Below, piece by piece: positions 35,101-50,100 of a stretch of 64,000 nucleotides of DNA. Position 1 is the stretch's first letter; every line of letters begins with the position of its first letter. Position numbers and translations under genes: made by a program. Source of the DNA: Pisaster brevispinus (lineage: Eukaryota > Echinodermata > Asteroidea > Forcipulatida > Asteriidae); the NCBI GenBank assembly GCA_023634235.1, contig JAMKCF010000019.1, positions 1,798,001 through 1,862,000 of the forward strand, read 5' to 3'. Below the pieces are notes generated by a model, which worked only from the letters and a program-made list of their open reading frames with translations, was not told the origin of the DNA and did not search any database.

Positions 35101-38100
35101 CAGTCGATTTGTTTGCTTCCAGCACATCTAGTTGCTCCCTCTTAAACTTTTCATGTATTTAATTCCAAAATTTGGTTCGGCGTGACTCTAGAGCACCTGT
35201 CTGAAACGAGTGTTAGTGTGTAAATTATCATCTTTTGTATTATGCTCAAGTAGATCCTTGTCATTTGATTGGAGGATTGTTGGTTAGGCAGCTTTCATTA
35301 ATCAAGCCATTTCATGGCCTACGCCATAAACTCTGCATTTTTGTTCTATTCACCATGCATTCGTATTATCCTCGCGTTAGATGCCAGAATAGAAGCTTGT
35401 ACATATTGTTGATTGTTTTTTTCTTCCAAACGACAAAGTTCTACTGGGATGCTACCTGAATCAATTAGTGAGCATTTTGCATTCCTGCTATGGAAAGAAT
35501 ATTTTCTTGAGTTGAAAGATGGAATGTTTCATTCAACTCTGTCTGCAGGCCATGCCTCTTTGAATGGAACATTACAACTTTCAACTCCTGAAAATATTCA
35601 CACCGTTGCACTTATAAACATTTGTTGTTTGTATACTACTACATGTACACTATGGGATGATCATGTTATCTATTACCCGATGAATCATGTACAACGTAAC
35701 AAGTCAAGTTTGGTAAACTGAACTTCTGTTTTTCCATAAAAAGAATATCAATGCCACTGAATTTCAGGTGTGAGTTTCAGGTATGGCGTTCCGTGAAAGC
35801 TAGACATTTTACACATGTTTACACCACCTTCTCAATCTTATCACTTAGGCCACTTTCTGTAAGGAGTTGTCTCTTCCTCCAAGTGAGCTGTCCCACAAAG
35901 CAGAGCTTGTCTGTCTGATTCCTGCCTCCAGAGATAACCAGAGTGTCACTGTCATGGCAGTGTCTCCAGAAGGAATTATCAGATACTGGCCCAATATCGC
36001 CAGTGAGGGCACTTACTCAGAGAGCAGCGCAGAGCTGAACGGTGAAGAGTGTTTCTCTTTGACACAGTTTGAGGTATTTGCAAATTAAAATCATAGTTAA
36101 GGGTCATGTTAATACACTGGTGCCACAGACTGCCTCAAAGTACCATACCATGGGGTGCATTTTTTTTCTGTTAGTACAGCTGAGCCCAATTTCATAGAGC
36201 TGATTAAGCACAACAAGTAGCTAAGCACAACAAAATTACACTTAACCAGAATAAAGTTACCAGCCAAAATAGCATGTTACAAGCACAATCTGTGACTGGG
36301 ATCCTGCTGACTTTTGCTTAGCAGAAATGTTAAAGCTATTTGAGCAGCTCTATGAAATTGGGCCCTGGTGGTATCAGGAAACCCCATGGCTTTTGTACTG
36401 TGGTCAAAGTCTCGGGGCCTTGTCACACTGGGCAATTTGTACTGGCAACTTGGAGGCAACTACCCGCACTGCATGCAAAAGGAACACTTTGGTAGCACAG
36501 AAGTTATTTTTCTAACGATGTCTAACAATCCTGAAGGAAATAATGTGAAAATTTAAATTTGAAAGCCTTTTCTTCTTGGAGATTGCCTGGTGCTGATTTC
36601 CTGTAAATTGCCTCGTGTTACATGGCCCTTAGTCTCCACAGTCTCCTGTGGAATTTTGTGGCAAGAGCCAGTTGGACAGGAGAGAATAAAGATAGTAATA
36701 GGGGTTTTAGGGGCAATACATTTCTGCATAGTTCTAATTCTGGATACACTTCTGTCACACAGACACTTTTTTGCACTTCTGAGAATTGTGAAATTACTCT
36801 TTACAATTATGTGACTGAAAGCTAAGCACTGTTTGTTATTATTTAAGAAAGAAATAGATAGTTAAGTGATCAACAAGTTCAGTTTTGTTTACATCACTGA
36901 CAATTTTTGATGCTTGTAATATTAGAATCAACTCTTTCTAAAGTTAGAGTCCGAACGTACATGTACGTCGGGCAAACAGGCCTTGAATTACACATGGAGC
37001 TTTTGCCCCGGATTTGGCCTTGGTGCACCTTCAAAAATTTCTCATAGTCTTTAAGATTTTCCAACAGAGGTGTCCTTTGTAAAATCAAATTGGCCTTTTT
37101 AATGGTGTTGATCACTTACAGTCTCAAGAGTAGAAATACATCTTTTTGTCAAAAGTGCTTTCTAATAAAAACCTTCCTAGGAGGGAAGAGGGAGCAGGTG
37201 TTCTCTCAGATGCCGGGTTCATTATGTAATTTAATTGAGTGAGTTTCAAAACATCCACCCAAGTAACAGTGATTTCTACAACTTACTGCCCGGGCAGGTT
37301 AAAACATTTTGTTTAATTTTGCCAAGTAAACAAATTGGTATTAACAGGAAAAAATGTGTGCATCCTTAAACATGATCATATAAGTTGTTTACTGCTTGAT
37401 TAAAACTTCTTGTGTATAGTCTTATTCTCAATTGTTGATGAAAATATTTCATGTTGTCCTTACAGCCATATGGATGTATCTTGGCAACCACCACCAACCA
37501 GTTGTTGTTACTCACTCTAGCTGGATCCAACACACAGGTAATGTGAACAGGAATCTTGCTACACCCAATATTCTCTTCATACACATAGAAAGTGGTCATG
37601 GTGGTAGGCTCGGACATGTGTGGCCCACCTGGGTCATGTTGTTCCTACTACTCCCTAGACAATTCTAGTCATGCTTTATCCCTCTTCCTTTTGGTCCCAG
37701 GACCAGAGTCTGACTCACCTTTCAGTGTTAATGTCATAAGTGACTTTTCTTTTAATGTATGCTCACTTGGGTTTGAATATTGGTACATGTTTGTATTCTT
37801 ATAAGTTGGACACATAATGCCTTTGATTAACAGTAGCATTTAGCAATATCAACAGAATAACTCGGAAAGTTTAGCCTGCTTGATAACACACTGCCACAAC
37901 TCACATTCAAGATATCATTATAAAATGACTGGAGCTTTTTAGCTTATGTTTTTAGTTCAAAGGGATTGATATTAAAACCATATTGCCGTCTATATATCTG
38001 TTCATTGTTCAGAACTTAGTGAGTTGTCATCCATTAAAGCCATCGCAAGGAATGTTTGCCAGGGTGTCATCTCTTTTCTTTGGCTCACAGAGACCACAGT

Positions 38101-41100
38101 CTTCTTCTGTAAGTACACCATTCATTCTTTAACAGTCACTACTGCTAGAAACCCTTTTGTATTGTCCCCATTATCCTCTTGTCCATGGCAACACAACACC
38201 AAAGTCTTTGGATTGAAGATTGGTATGCCTGGCCCCAGGCTAATACCCCAGTCACAATTAGCTTGTGATGGGTTTGCGAGTAGTTTGCGACGGATTTCTA
38301 GGCCTTTTCGGCCGGGGGCCCCATGAGACTCCTTGCGTCTGCGAGGACATTTTGGGGAATCAGGTGGGCATGGAGTTAATTTTAACTTGGACTTAAAACC
38401 TGGTGCGCAACCTTGCCTAGTGGCAGGGCATCGAACGAGCACCATGCCTAATTGTGGACAACCCAGACAATCCCTATGTCGGCCAATCGTTGGGACATAG
38501 GCAGGACATCAGACGAGTGATAAACTGGCCAAGATATTGACCCCATGGCAGCGTGTAGGGCACTTTTAATTGTGACTTTGACTGCCCTATCACACGATCT
38601 TTTGCCAACCTCTACACGCCGGTCGATGCTTAGAAATTGCACACACTGCCCGGCCTCTGCTTTAATTGTGACTTAGGTATAACCTGTATAAGAGTGACTT
38701 GTTTGGAGGTATAATTTACATGTACATACAGGACCTTATCCTCCCTAATCCGACAAACAATGATAGATTTTAATTTGCTTGGAGGTTTCTGGTTATTGCA
38801 ATATATCTAGAATGATTTTTAAAAGCCCATAGGAGAGGAATGGTCATGTCTTTCTGTTAAGATTTCTGCAAGAAAATGTGGAGCTTCAGCAAGGCCCAAG
38901 ATCTTATTATAAATGATGTATTCTGTCTTGAGAGGAGACAGTGCACATCTTGTATTCCATGTAGGGAAATTTCTCAGAAGTCGCAACGGTCGTATGCCTA
39001 CTAGATGGTTGTATGCCTACTATGCCTTCCACTGGGAATAATCCAGCGATCCATTGGAAACGTTGGTGTATGCTCAGCAGATTGCCAGCATGTTCCCAAT
39101 GAGCGATCCTGTTGGAACACGCAAAGCATACCATGTTCCCTGTGCAAAGTTCTTACATGAACATTCTCAATAAGTAATTGCAGTTTGTAATTCAATAAGT
39201 AATTACACCAAATTTAATTTTAATTACAAACTGCAAATTTATATAATGTACTTGTTTATGATATAAAGGTGAAGGTCTGTTTCAGTTTTTTGCTATTTTG
39301 TAATATTGTTTTGCTAATCTTGAAATATTTCATAACAGAGGTAGTATAGTATTTTCCAGAGTAAAAATTTCTCCCTGAAGACAGCAGTCATTAAAACATT
39401 CCGTCTTCCCGAAATAATTTTATCTGCCACAAAAGGTTATGCATTTAGTGGTTTTAAGCGTTTATTGTTCAGAAATTGTGTTGAGTCAATAACAATTTGA
39501 AAATATTTTTAAAGTTATGGGTGGGTTTTATTTAAGTTTTTGGAATACAAAATGGCTTTTTGTGACTCAACAAAATGAACAAAAGGCCTACATGTATCAT
39601 AGCATTAGGTTAACTCTGGGTTATTTTTAGCTGTCGCTCAATCAACAGATTTGTTGCACACGGGCCATTCCAAACCCTCTTGTAAAGTCTTTAGTCAGTG
39701 ATGAACACGTAATACTTGCCAATAATGATTTTGTTCCCAGGAAATTCAACACTCCATTGTAAACACATAGTTTTTTTTACATTTATTGACCATTTAAGAA
39801 TTATTTCTAAAGATTTGAGACTGTAGCCTACTCCCTAAGAATATAAAAATCAGCAGTCGTCACTCCACACCCAGCTACACAGAACACAGTATACAGGCTA
39901 TACCTAGGCTCAGTGTGTGCACTACAAGTACTGGCAGTCTAGTATAAGTGATAGCTATGCATATTGTGTATCACGCATAAAACACATTGTATTTGCCAAT
40001 GCCCATTCCCTGTTGGCAGAGGGTGGCGGTCTTCACTGTTCCCAAAAGGAACGTTCCTGGGAATCGTATGCCCCCTCGTTCCCAGCCGAGCGTTCCGCTG
40101 GGCATTAAACTTTGTTCCTACAGACCAGTTGCGTATGCCTGGGGGATCGCTCTGGTATTCCTAGTGAAGCGACTTTTGAGACACTCCCTTATGCTTTAAA
40201 TTGTTTCCTTCTCTCATTAAAGTGATGCTTCTGGGAACCCAAGCTTCTCAATACAAGTATTTGCAAGACTTGCATGGTCTAATTGTCTTTGAAACATGAA
40301 AGATGGGATTGTTTGTACAGTTTTGTACAAGTTAGAATTGCTTGTTGAGAGAAGGGTCTTTGTTTCATTATACTTTATCAGAGTGAAGATTCATACATTA
40401 TGTCAACATGTCCACTATCTTGAAAATTTTTGTTTCATCCATACTGTAAACTCTCAGAAATAAAGTATGATTTGATGAGATGTTTGCTTGAACATGACAA
40501 TATCACAAACATCTACTTATTAACTTCATATTAATTGCTAGATCATCTATTTTCATTTTCATGTATGTGTTCACATGTACGAGCAGTGAAACTTTTTAAC
40601 AACTTTTCCCTTGGTACTATAAACCTGTCAACCTGTAAGAATTGAGACTAACATAATAACAAAATTGATTTTGGGGTTTGCACTTAAACACTTGTCCACA
40701 AGGTGACAAATAAATTCCACTAATAAAAGAAACACTATGCTACTAGTTTGCTGTAGAAATTCAGGTTTATTTATTTAAACTACTCATTTTCATCCGCGGA
40801 ATGAAATGGTTCAGTGCATACAAAATTACAGTCAACATTCATTGCAAGGCATGCATACAGCTTGTTGTATAATATTACGGAACCTGACAAATGCTTTAGG
40901 AAGTTCCATGTGCTCTGCAGTTTTGCATCAATGCATGTCTGACAGGATCATTACGTTGGTCGATGGCAAATTAGTAGAAGTGTGACACTCAAACCATCCC
41001 AAATGACTAAAGATACTGAAATCTTATCCAATAATCAAATTGGTTTGACTGTTGGTGTGTTTTGTTTGTCGATGGGTCATTTAATAGGACATAACTACTA

Positions 41101-44100
41101 CCAGTAAACTTGCAGGTACAAGCATGTGTAAGTCTCTTGGGAAGAGTGTTGGCTCTGAAAAGAGCTGGTGTGGTCCTGACGTTTTGAACAGTATACTCTG
41201 TTCATTTATTGTACATGAAGGTTCATTGAATGTTTTCAATTTGATGGAAAATGTTGTACACATAATGCCTTGTACATGTAAGTCGGTGGATCTATGAAAG
41301 ATTCTGTCCTAATTCTAACATTTAAATAGATAAATCATCAGGACAAAAAGAAGAATTCAACTCATCTCCTTGCAATGAGCTTGAGTTGATATTACATCTA
41401 AACTAACTTTGTACCTCTAGACATGAGTTTGATGCCATTGATGAACAACAGGAATATTTAGGGTTACTTTTGATCATGGGGGAGGAGGTTAACAGCCTGT
41501 TTAGATGCCTTGGCCTGGCATAATCAATGAGTTGATGAGCATGGACAGCTTCATGGCTGGGTTAGATGCAGCAGATTCCCAAGACCTCATTTGAGACTGA
41601 AAAAAAAAAGAAATAAAATAAAATGTGAAAAGTTTTCAATGGAGCTGAATAGTATTTAAAACAGGGTACAGGTTGTAAGGTTGAATTGGACAACACATAT
41701 GTTTACTTTTACAGGCAAGTTGTTAGCCAGGATCTGATCTGATGTACATGATTTATAATTTCACTGTCAATTGAAAAATAGAGCGTAAATAGGACATGTT
41801 CACAACTTGTTTACTTACAATATTATTACGGAAATGACAGTTAGCCATCTAAAATGATGTGCCCAAATTAACCAGCTACCCCTCTGGATAAAACTATGTT
41901 TACAACTGTCTGGAGCAAAACTCCTCTTGAAAACGTCATCATCTTTGAGAATTCCTGACCAAACCTGACCAAACAAACACCTTTTCCTCCCCCCTTTTTT
42001 CCCCCTTTTTTGAAGTGGGATTGCCCAGTCTGATGAAGTTTTCACAGATTGGTTGAATGGTGTGTGTACTGAAAAGTGGATAGAAAAAAAAGTTGCTCTT
42101 CCTAAAACCAATTAAGTGCATCTTTGATAAAATAATTTTAGAAATTTGAAGTTAGATTGAAATAAAGGTACAAATCTTACCGAAGTGCAAATGTCAGGCA
42201 CATCAAACCAGAATGCACGATCACGGATTCCATATTTGAAGTCGGTGAAGCCAGATGAGCTCACGATTGGAATAACTGTTAAAAACAAAAGAAAACACAC
42301 AAAGGATATTCAAATGAGATTTAGATTACTTAATAAATAACTTTTGTTTTAAAACAATTTTATGGTGCATTGTAACGAATTACTCCCCAAGAATGAGCTT
42401 GATAATAATATAAGTGCATAGTTTACAAAGCAGTTTTTCAAAGGATATCATTTACTAAAACAAATGATTAAGAAAAATGATATCAAGAGAAGGGGTAAAC
42501 AGTTACGATTTAGTGAACAGGGGCCCTGTACAAGGCATCATTTTTAATTTGTAAGGAAAAATGAGCAGGATACCATTTTAGAGGGTGCACGTGACAGGCT
42601 ATTGTTGTCACTTTGGGAATGGTTGACTTACCAGGGTCTGAGCCAGAAGTTCCCCAGGCACTGGTGCTGATGGGAAGACAGTCCCTCTTGGTGAAAGAGA
42701 ATGTCACATTACCCTGGAAGCTGGAAGTATTGGTGTATTCGGAGTAGGAATTACCAAAAAGCTGGCGATCACCAAAGTAGAAATCATCATCAAAACGAGC
42801 AGTCTCTGAAACAAAGTAATTATGCCATAGTATGTATAAAAATCACTGTTACACAAATCTGTTTGAAGGCTGCAAAAAGGCAGAATTAGTAAGCTTCAGA
42901 GGTTTCAAAGAGAGAGGTGGACATTGTGATTGTCCTGACTGGTAAGATTTGATTACTTTATGTGCAATGTACTGTCTACACTTCATGTACAGGAATCATA
43001 CTTAAAATATATGATGGATTGATGCTTAATGTATTTAAATTTATGCTCAGTGTATTTTATCAACGTCTTGTGCAATGACAAAATTCTGTATGCTTCGTCA
43101 AAGTAGTTAACTTAGAAAGGACTTTATGTTAAATCATGATACCAACTGAAATGTGAAAATAGAATAAGCTGTTGCCAACAGCTTACCAACCAAAAGGACC
43201 TATGGTATAAATGAAAAAACAGTAGTCCGACGTTTCGACCCTAGCATACTCTTTCTCGAGAGTCTTTCTCGAGGAAGACTCTGCTAGGGTTGGAATGTCA
43301 GGCCACTAACTACTTTTTGCAAAACTGAATTGCGTCAGCTTAACTTTGACTGTGGCCTTAATTTTGAATTATTAAAATATCTTTGTTGCACTAATAATCT
43401 TGAAAACAAAGCCTGGTTTGTCATGGATTTGTCAAGGTGTTTGTTGATGTTTTGCACTTACTTGATAAACATGGTTCAAAGTCCGCTGCTGGGGTCAGGG
43501 TGCAATTGCCATTCAGTATTGTGTATGTCACTCCCTGGAAAATAAAGACACAAAATACATTTATAAATACCAGTTTATTGTCATTTATAGGTGTGTGTGT
43601 GGAGGTGTACACGTGTTTGCTGTATCCAAATCTTAATTTTGTGTTGCTCTAATTCTAAATGAATCGTAAACTCTGAAAAAGATCATACATGTTGGAGTTA
43701 AAGAGGTATTAATGCCTTACACCAAATTTGAATTATTATTTTTAGCTATAAATTGAAGCACAGTATTTTGTCTAGGAATAAAAGTGTGAGAACCCAGTCT
43801 TCACCACTTGCACTCAGGGAGTGTTATTAGCCCAAATTTCAAACATTGTAAAGTATTGTCAAAACTTTATCTTTCTGATGTATTAATGGTAGCAGTCACA
43901 ACTAGTTTATTGGTCAAATGAAATTACACTCACTCACTCATAAGTATATTAAAACTCTTTTAAAATGTAGTCGTGTTTGAAAAGGACAAAATGATGACCA
44001 TTATAAACCCTATTCAAGTAGTATTCAAGTTGAGAAGCAGTTTTTACTAGACAATATACCGCTAGTGGTAAGGGCAAGCCCTTCAGATTATATATTTTCC

Positions 44101-47100
44101 TTGATGACAAGGATGGTTTTTCAGTGCAAGTATGTACATGTGTGTGCCCATTTTAACTGAGGTGATTCATATTTGTTGGTTCAAATTTTTGGATTTTTTC
44201 CCCTACCATTTCAATATCAGTGATGGTTTTCAGCTTTGTCCATGTTCCCATTTGGTAGGAGTAGATTTCCTGTCCGACTTTCCCTTCGACGAAGTCCATG
44301 GCTGTCTCGATGCTGTTAATTTGCTCAAATGGGTAGCCATTGTAGACAAGTCCATTCAACTGACCTACAAAGTACAAGGAAGCGAAAGAATTACGAAACT
44401 GCTCAAACTAATATACTATTGTGGGCTGTCATTTAACAAGACCTTTGAAGTTGGATTTCAAGAAAAGAGGGGGAAAATTAAACTGCCCTAGATTATATTG
44501 TAGAAAACTAGTCCATTCAACTGACCTTTGAAATATTCAGGAAAAGAGAAATTATGAAACGTCTTAAATTGATTACTGTTGTAGACTCATTTATTCAACT
44601 GATTCATAAATGGAAACTGGTTATTCATAAGAGAAATTGTAAAACTTGTTAGGTCAAAATGATAACCAAGTTAGACTACTGTAGTCTAGTTAAATGACAT
44701 TACATGTGAATTGTAGATGTAGAGAAACAGGTTGAAACAAATTGTTTCACATCGTCAGGATACTTGCGTTTTCTGACCTATAACTGAATTTTACCACTCA
44801 TTAAGTTCGCAATCAAATCATTTGGATTTACCACTCTCCTAGCCTACACTCCTCTACAGTACATGTTCTTATATTATGTTTATCTCATATCATGTGGATT
44901 TAATATTCACAAAGTTGATCTCGATTTGCTCTCACTTTTCCACTCCCTGTTTCTGTTCTCAAATCGTGGAGATTTGATCACTCACCTATTCTGGTCTCAA
45001 AATATTTGAATTAGACTACTTCCCAGCTTACCTATTCTGAAATAAAAGTATTGGGATTTTGTCATTCATCTAATGTGTTCTAACCTTAAATTATAATTTA
45101 CCACTTACCAATTCTGACCTGAAACCGTTTAGGGAGGCACTTGCAAGGGCCCCGTTTAGGCACCCACGAGGCATTGGTCAAGCTGGCTGCAGCCAGGACA
45201 ATCAGGCACAAGGCAGCAACAGTCTTCATCTTGGTAGATGTCAAGCAGACAGATAACCACAAACCTGTCACAGAAATGAATACCGAGAAACTGCAAGTCA
45301 GCTTGGTATTTATAGCATTGCAAGACCCTGGTGTTCTTTTGTTATATGCCTTTTTTACACTTACATGTAAGGGTTCACTTTTTAAGCCGCAACGTAAATA
45401 GTGATTACGTAATGGTGAAGAGGCACATGAGCATTACATCACAGTAAGGAACTTTCCAACATGCATTTTAAATACACAAACATTTGAATACGTCAATGGA
45501 TCATGGGTGGATTGCTGTTCTTTGTTAGAACTTCTCAAACCATTCCCTCTCCTTTAGCAATTTTCAATAATTGAAAAAACTCAATTACATTACAGACTCT
45601 TTTTTACCATAGGCGGAACTTTAACTGTAGTTTCAAAATTGGCCAGTGTACATAAAATAGAGTAAGTCTCCTTTTAATATTCTGCAGGTTATTCTTGTTT
45701 TCGAGAAATACGAAACCCTGGTCTTTTTTCAGATTTTACAAATTGCTACTTTTAAGTCGACAAATTACATTATGCATACATACACAAACTGGGCTTTTAT
45801 ATAGCACCATTTCATTTAGACCACAGCGCATTAGTTAACAGATGATAGCATTGCAAATAGTACAACATATGAACAAAAGGCCATTTAAAAGAAAGTAACT
45901 GTGGAAAAAGTTATTTTTAAAGTGCTTTCTTGGAATTGGAATTTGAGGTACAAACGGTGATGGGAAGGTTGTTTTAAAATCCCGGAGTGGCTAGAAAAAA
46001 AGGATTTGTAGGCATCATATTTAAGGCATATTTGATATTTGGTTTGTTTTCAGCAAGACAGGTGTTTTCTGATGCTGAGTGAAGTCCAGCCCTAGTTTGA
46101 CTGTGAAAAGTAAAACATGATGTGAGATATGCTGGTGCATATCCACTTTATGTACTTGTACTATCATTTTCTTAAGTGTACTGTAAATTTGTGTCATTAA
46201 TTCAAGTTAATATAGTTAGGAGGAGGACTTGTTCTGTGTTCAGAGTTGTGAAATACTCTTTTTTGTTGTGAAATAGACTGAAATCATTGTGTTCACGACT
46301 TACAAACAAATGCTTGCGTGGCAATGCATGGTGTGACATTGTTGTCAGATGATGACTCAAATCTTCCAGATGGTATGACTGTGTTTCATTTAATCCAGTA
46401 CAAATAAAGTCTTAATTCACAAGGTCAATAAATACCTAGCCTAAATACCTAGCCTTAGTTGCGTTTGTGAATTTTGACACATTGTCTGAGATCCTGGTAC
46501 TGAGCTTCTATTTTTATCAGTAGTGCGGAGTGCTATGATTAACTAACCCCAAAAAACCTGTAAACATGATAAATACAAAATTGTAACCTAAAAAATTTTG
46601 GGTTGTCTTTATTTGTCCTTTTTTCCAACTTGTTACATGTAAATCATTTATCTTTAAGACTCTAAACACACGTTTGTATCTTTAAAGGAATAATTCAGAT
46701 CATTACATTTTTTAAGAGAACATTCATACCAATCCTCTAATATATTTCAATAAGCACACCAAACAACAACATTAAGTTAACACTTTTGGTTTTAACATAA
46801 ACGGGTGTATGACAAGCACGGTATACTCAGTGCTTACCTAAGTCCTGCTGGCTAAGAAAACAAATCACATACATTTTAGCATTCTACTTGGGTCGGATTG
46901 GAACCCCAACCCCGCAATCCAGAGCAGATATCTTAATCACCCACCGAGCATGACCGGCGACGAGAGGCCGTTTCAAATTGTGACCGTTCAAGCAGCGGGT
47001 ACAATAAATTTGCAAACAATGTGGTCTTTCTTCTTTGAAAAAGAAAAACAGTGTATAATTTTTCAGGGATTTTGTGCACATTCATAGTTTCATTATTCTG

Positions 47101-50100
47101 TGTTACATATATAACTGTGATTTTTAACTTAATTGGGGGGGGGGCTCTTAAAATGCAATTCTTTATAGACTGTTACAGTATTTTAGATGGCATTGTCTAT
47201 CTGGAGGACTGGAATTGGTATGACCTTTATATACAGTGAGCAATCCTAATAGCAGAAGAAGCTTATATGAAACTAATAATTTTGTGTTTAAAGATTAACA
47301 ATCTGTTATTAACCTTCGCCATACATTTTAAATGCCGGATATATTTCCTTTTAAACGCACCTTGGTTTGTAGTTTGTCAACAAATATGCAGTGCCATGGA
47401 GGGCCTTTTCATATTGAAATTAGCATACTTCCCAAGAAACCAGTCTGTATAATGAAAGGATTTAACTCTTTTGTAAACGGAAAAGAGCCATGTGCCTTTC
47501 ACGTGATGATTAGTCAACTCTGTCACAAACAATTTTGTTGTTAAACCTTGAGCACACAATAATTACATGTACGCATACCTGAAAGTACACTCATGTGCCT
47601 TTCACGTGATGATTAGTCAACTCTGTCACAAACAATTTTGTTGTTAAACCTTGAGCACACAATAATTACATGTACGCATACCTGAAAGTACACTCATGCA
47701 TGGACCTGTTACTTACTTGTAAAAAAAAGTTTCTTCAAATCACCCTTTATATCTACACAATGAACTTTTTTCCTTAAAAAATCTTCTTTTTCTAAGGAGG
47801 GGGAGGGGTCAAACAGTTTCACATTTATTTATTTCCAATATTTTTTTATGTTTTTCTATTTTATTTTTTTTTTTTGGGGGGGGGGGGGCGCATGACGCTT
47901 TTAGGAATTCTTTACTTGGCCCTGTTCACATGGTTCACACTTCAGAGCCAATTACCAGGGGGAAAAACAAAGACACTTTTGCTCACAGGTTTCCTCAGAC
48001 TTGCAAACTACAGTGATTAAGTTTACTTATGAGGCATCCTTGGTTTCACTACCCTACCAGAAATATAACAATTATAGTAACTCAAGAATGAAAATGTCAA
48101 CCAAATTTTCCTGTGAAGTTCATCTAGTTTGAAGGAGACTTTTGGTTGCAGTCCCCACTACTTTTTTACTAAGAGATAAACAAACATTGTAATCAAATAA
48201 CATTTACCCTGGATGTTATTAAAGATGACTATATGGTGCACATGTATCTTTTAGTTTGAATATTTTAATGTACATTTCTGGAAGTAAAACTACCAGCAGA
48301 TGCCTCAAAGACAACTTAATTATTTGGGAATTCTTTGAATGACAATATATGTCTTTCTCTTCCATGATATCATTTACACTTACAGCTCACTTGATTTAAG
48401 TCCATTATTTCTCCTCATACATACACATGGGACCACTTGCATAAGAGACAATTTTATAAAAAATTGTCTTGCCTACCAGAGAGTGTTGTAGTACCCCAAC
48501 TCTGTACTTGTACTTGTTAATCAAGTTCATGTTCCGTTGTTATGGTACTCATACTTGTGTTCATACCTGGCTAGCAAAAGACTCAAACTTAAAATATATA
48601 CTCAATACTTGACTGAAAAGTAGTCTGTACAAGAGGTCATGTACTCCATATTCCACTGAAAATGTACTTGGACACCGATTTTAAGTACTCCTGATCAAAT
48701 TACCACTTTCCTGTCTGCTTTTCTATATGTGTGGTAATGCAAGGAATAGAGGAATAAAGCTCTGGAAAAAAATTCATTTAAAGTTGTCCATGATGTAGTC
48801 ATTTTTAAAAGATAGGTTTCATAACAAGCACACTGTCGTCTAGAAACAAGTAGGACAGTAATCTTTGAGTATTTTCTTTTATAAAGTACTCGTACTTGTA
48901 CTCATGCTCAGAGATTCCAGTACTTGTTTGACAGAATACTCGGTACTCAGACACTGGTACTCAGACACTGGTACTCAGACACTTGTACTCGAACTTGATG
49001 GCCCGAGTACTCGGTGCTTGGGTACTATTCGGCCACCCTAGTACGTGACAGTGCTTGATACTCGACTGAAAAGTACTTGATTACAGCTACTGGATTAGGA
49101 TTTGAACCCACCATCTTGAACTTCCTTGGGGTTTGTCATAGTAGATTACTTGATTAAAATACATAGAGTTGACTTCAATACCGATTTCTAAGTTTGATAT
49201 TCATGGCTGGTGTTATCTTGTGTGATCTCAGACATTGCAGAGAGTGCTAGCTGGAGGGGAGGAGGATGGACAAGGAGTCCTCTTTGTCCTTGAGGAAGAT
49301 GTCTTGCAGAAATGGCTTATCACGGAACCTGGCTCTGAAAAGGTAAAGCATTTTTCTTTTTAGTCCATGGGTTGGAGGGCGCCTAAAGTAAACACTTCTC
49401 CCAGCTTAAGATTGCCTCTAGTTTGTTAAATGCCCTAAAGTTTGAGGGTAAAGGTCTTTTCACTATTGATGGTTTTCAACGAAATCAAACCAAGTTTTTC
49501 ACTGGCATCGCTAATCTCAAGAACATAGCTTCCCTGCTCGAGAAAATAACTCTGGTCTTAACATACATAACTGTACATTTTTTTGTTGGGAAATTGCAAC
49601 AAATGTGTGTGGCGCTTGCCTAGGAATTAATTTTTCTTGGAATTTGCTCTGTCATTTGAAAAAGGTGAAAGTTCTTTACCATGTTCTATCTAGATGCAGC
49701 CTCTGCAGTCTTGGGTTTACTTGAGGTATTTTAGGGTCTTGTTCCCACTCCAGACACACTATGTTTTATGCTAACATACTTTTATTTAGTCAAATCCTTA
49801 AGGCAAGAACCATGTTAATCTCTTTGTAAGACCCAGCCAACACATTCCGTTTTCCAGTTCTGGGTCTTTCAAATTGGGATAAGCCAGGGGAGTGTATTTA
49901 TTTTTTGTATTTTGAATTTTAATAAAGACGCATTCAAACCTTGAATGTAACACTGTACTACTATTTAAAGCAGTTAGGCATTAACTTCTCGGCTGACCAG
50001 CTGTCTTCTTGTTTTCATCTTTTCTTAGTGTTATAGAAAACTTTTTAAAATGTTGTAAAAATATTTGTGCTTGACCCTCGTTTTTAGTAGTTATTTTATA

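Noticed and set aside
39917..40199. Three overlapping plus-strand frames in NUP133 intron 6
   Set aside because: Different frames of the same GC-richer patch with GGAACGTTCC-type inverted words; no recognisable protein.
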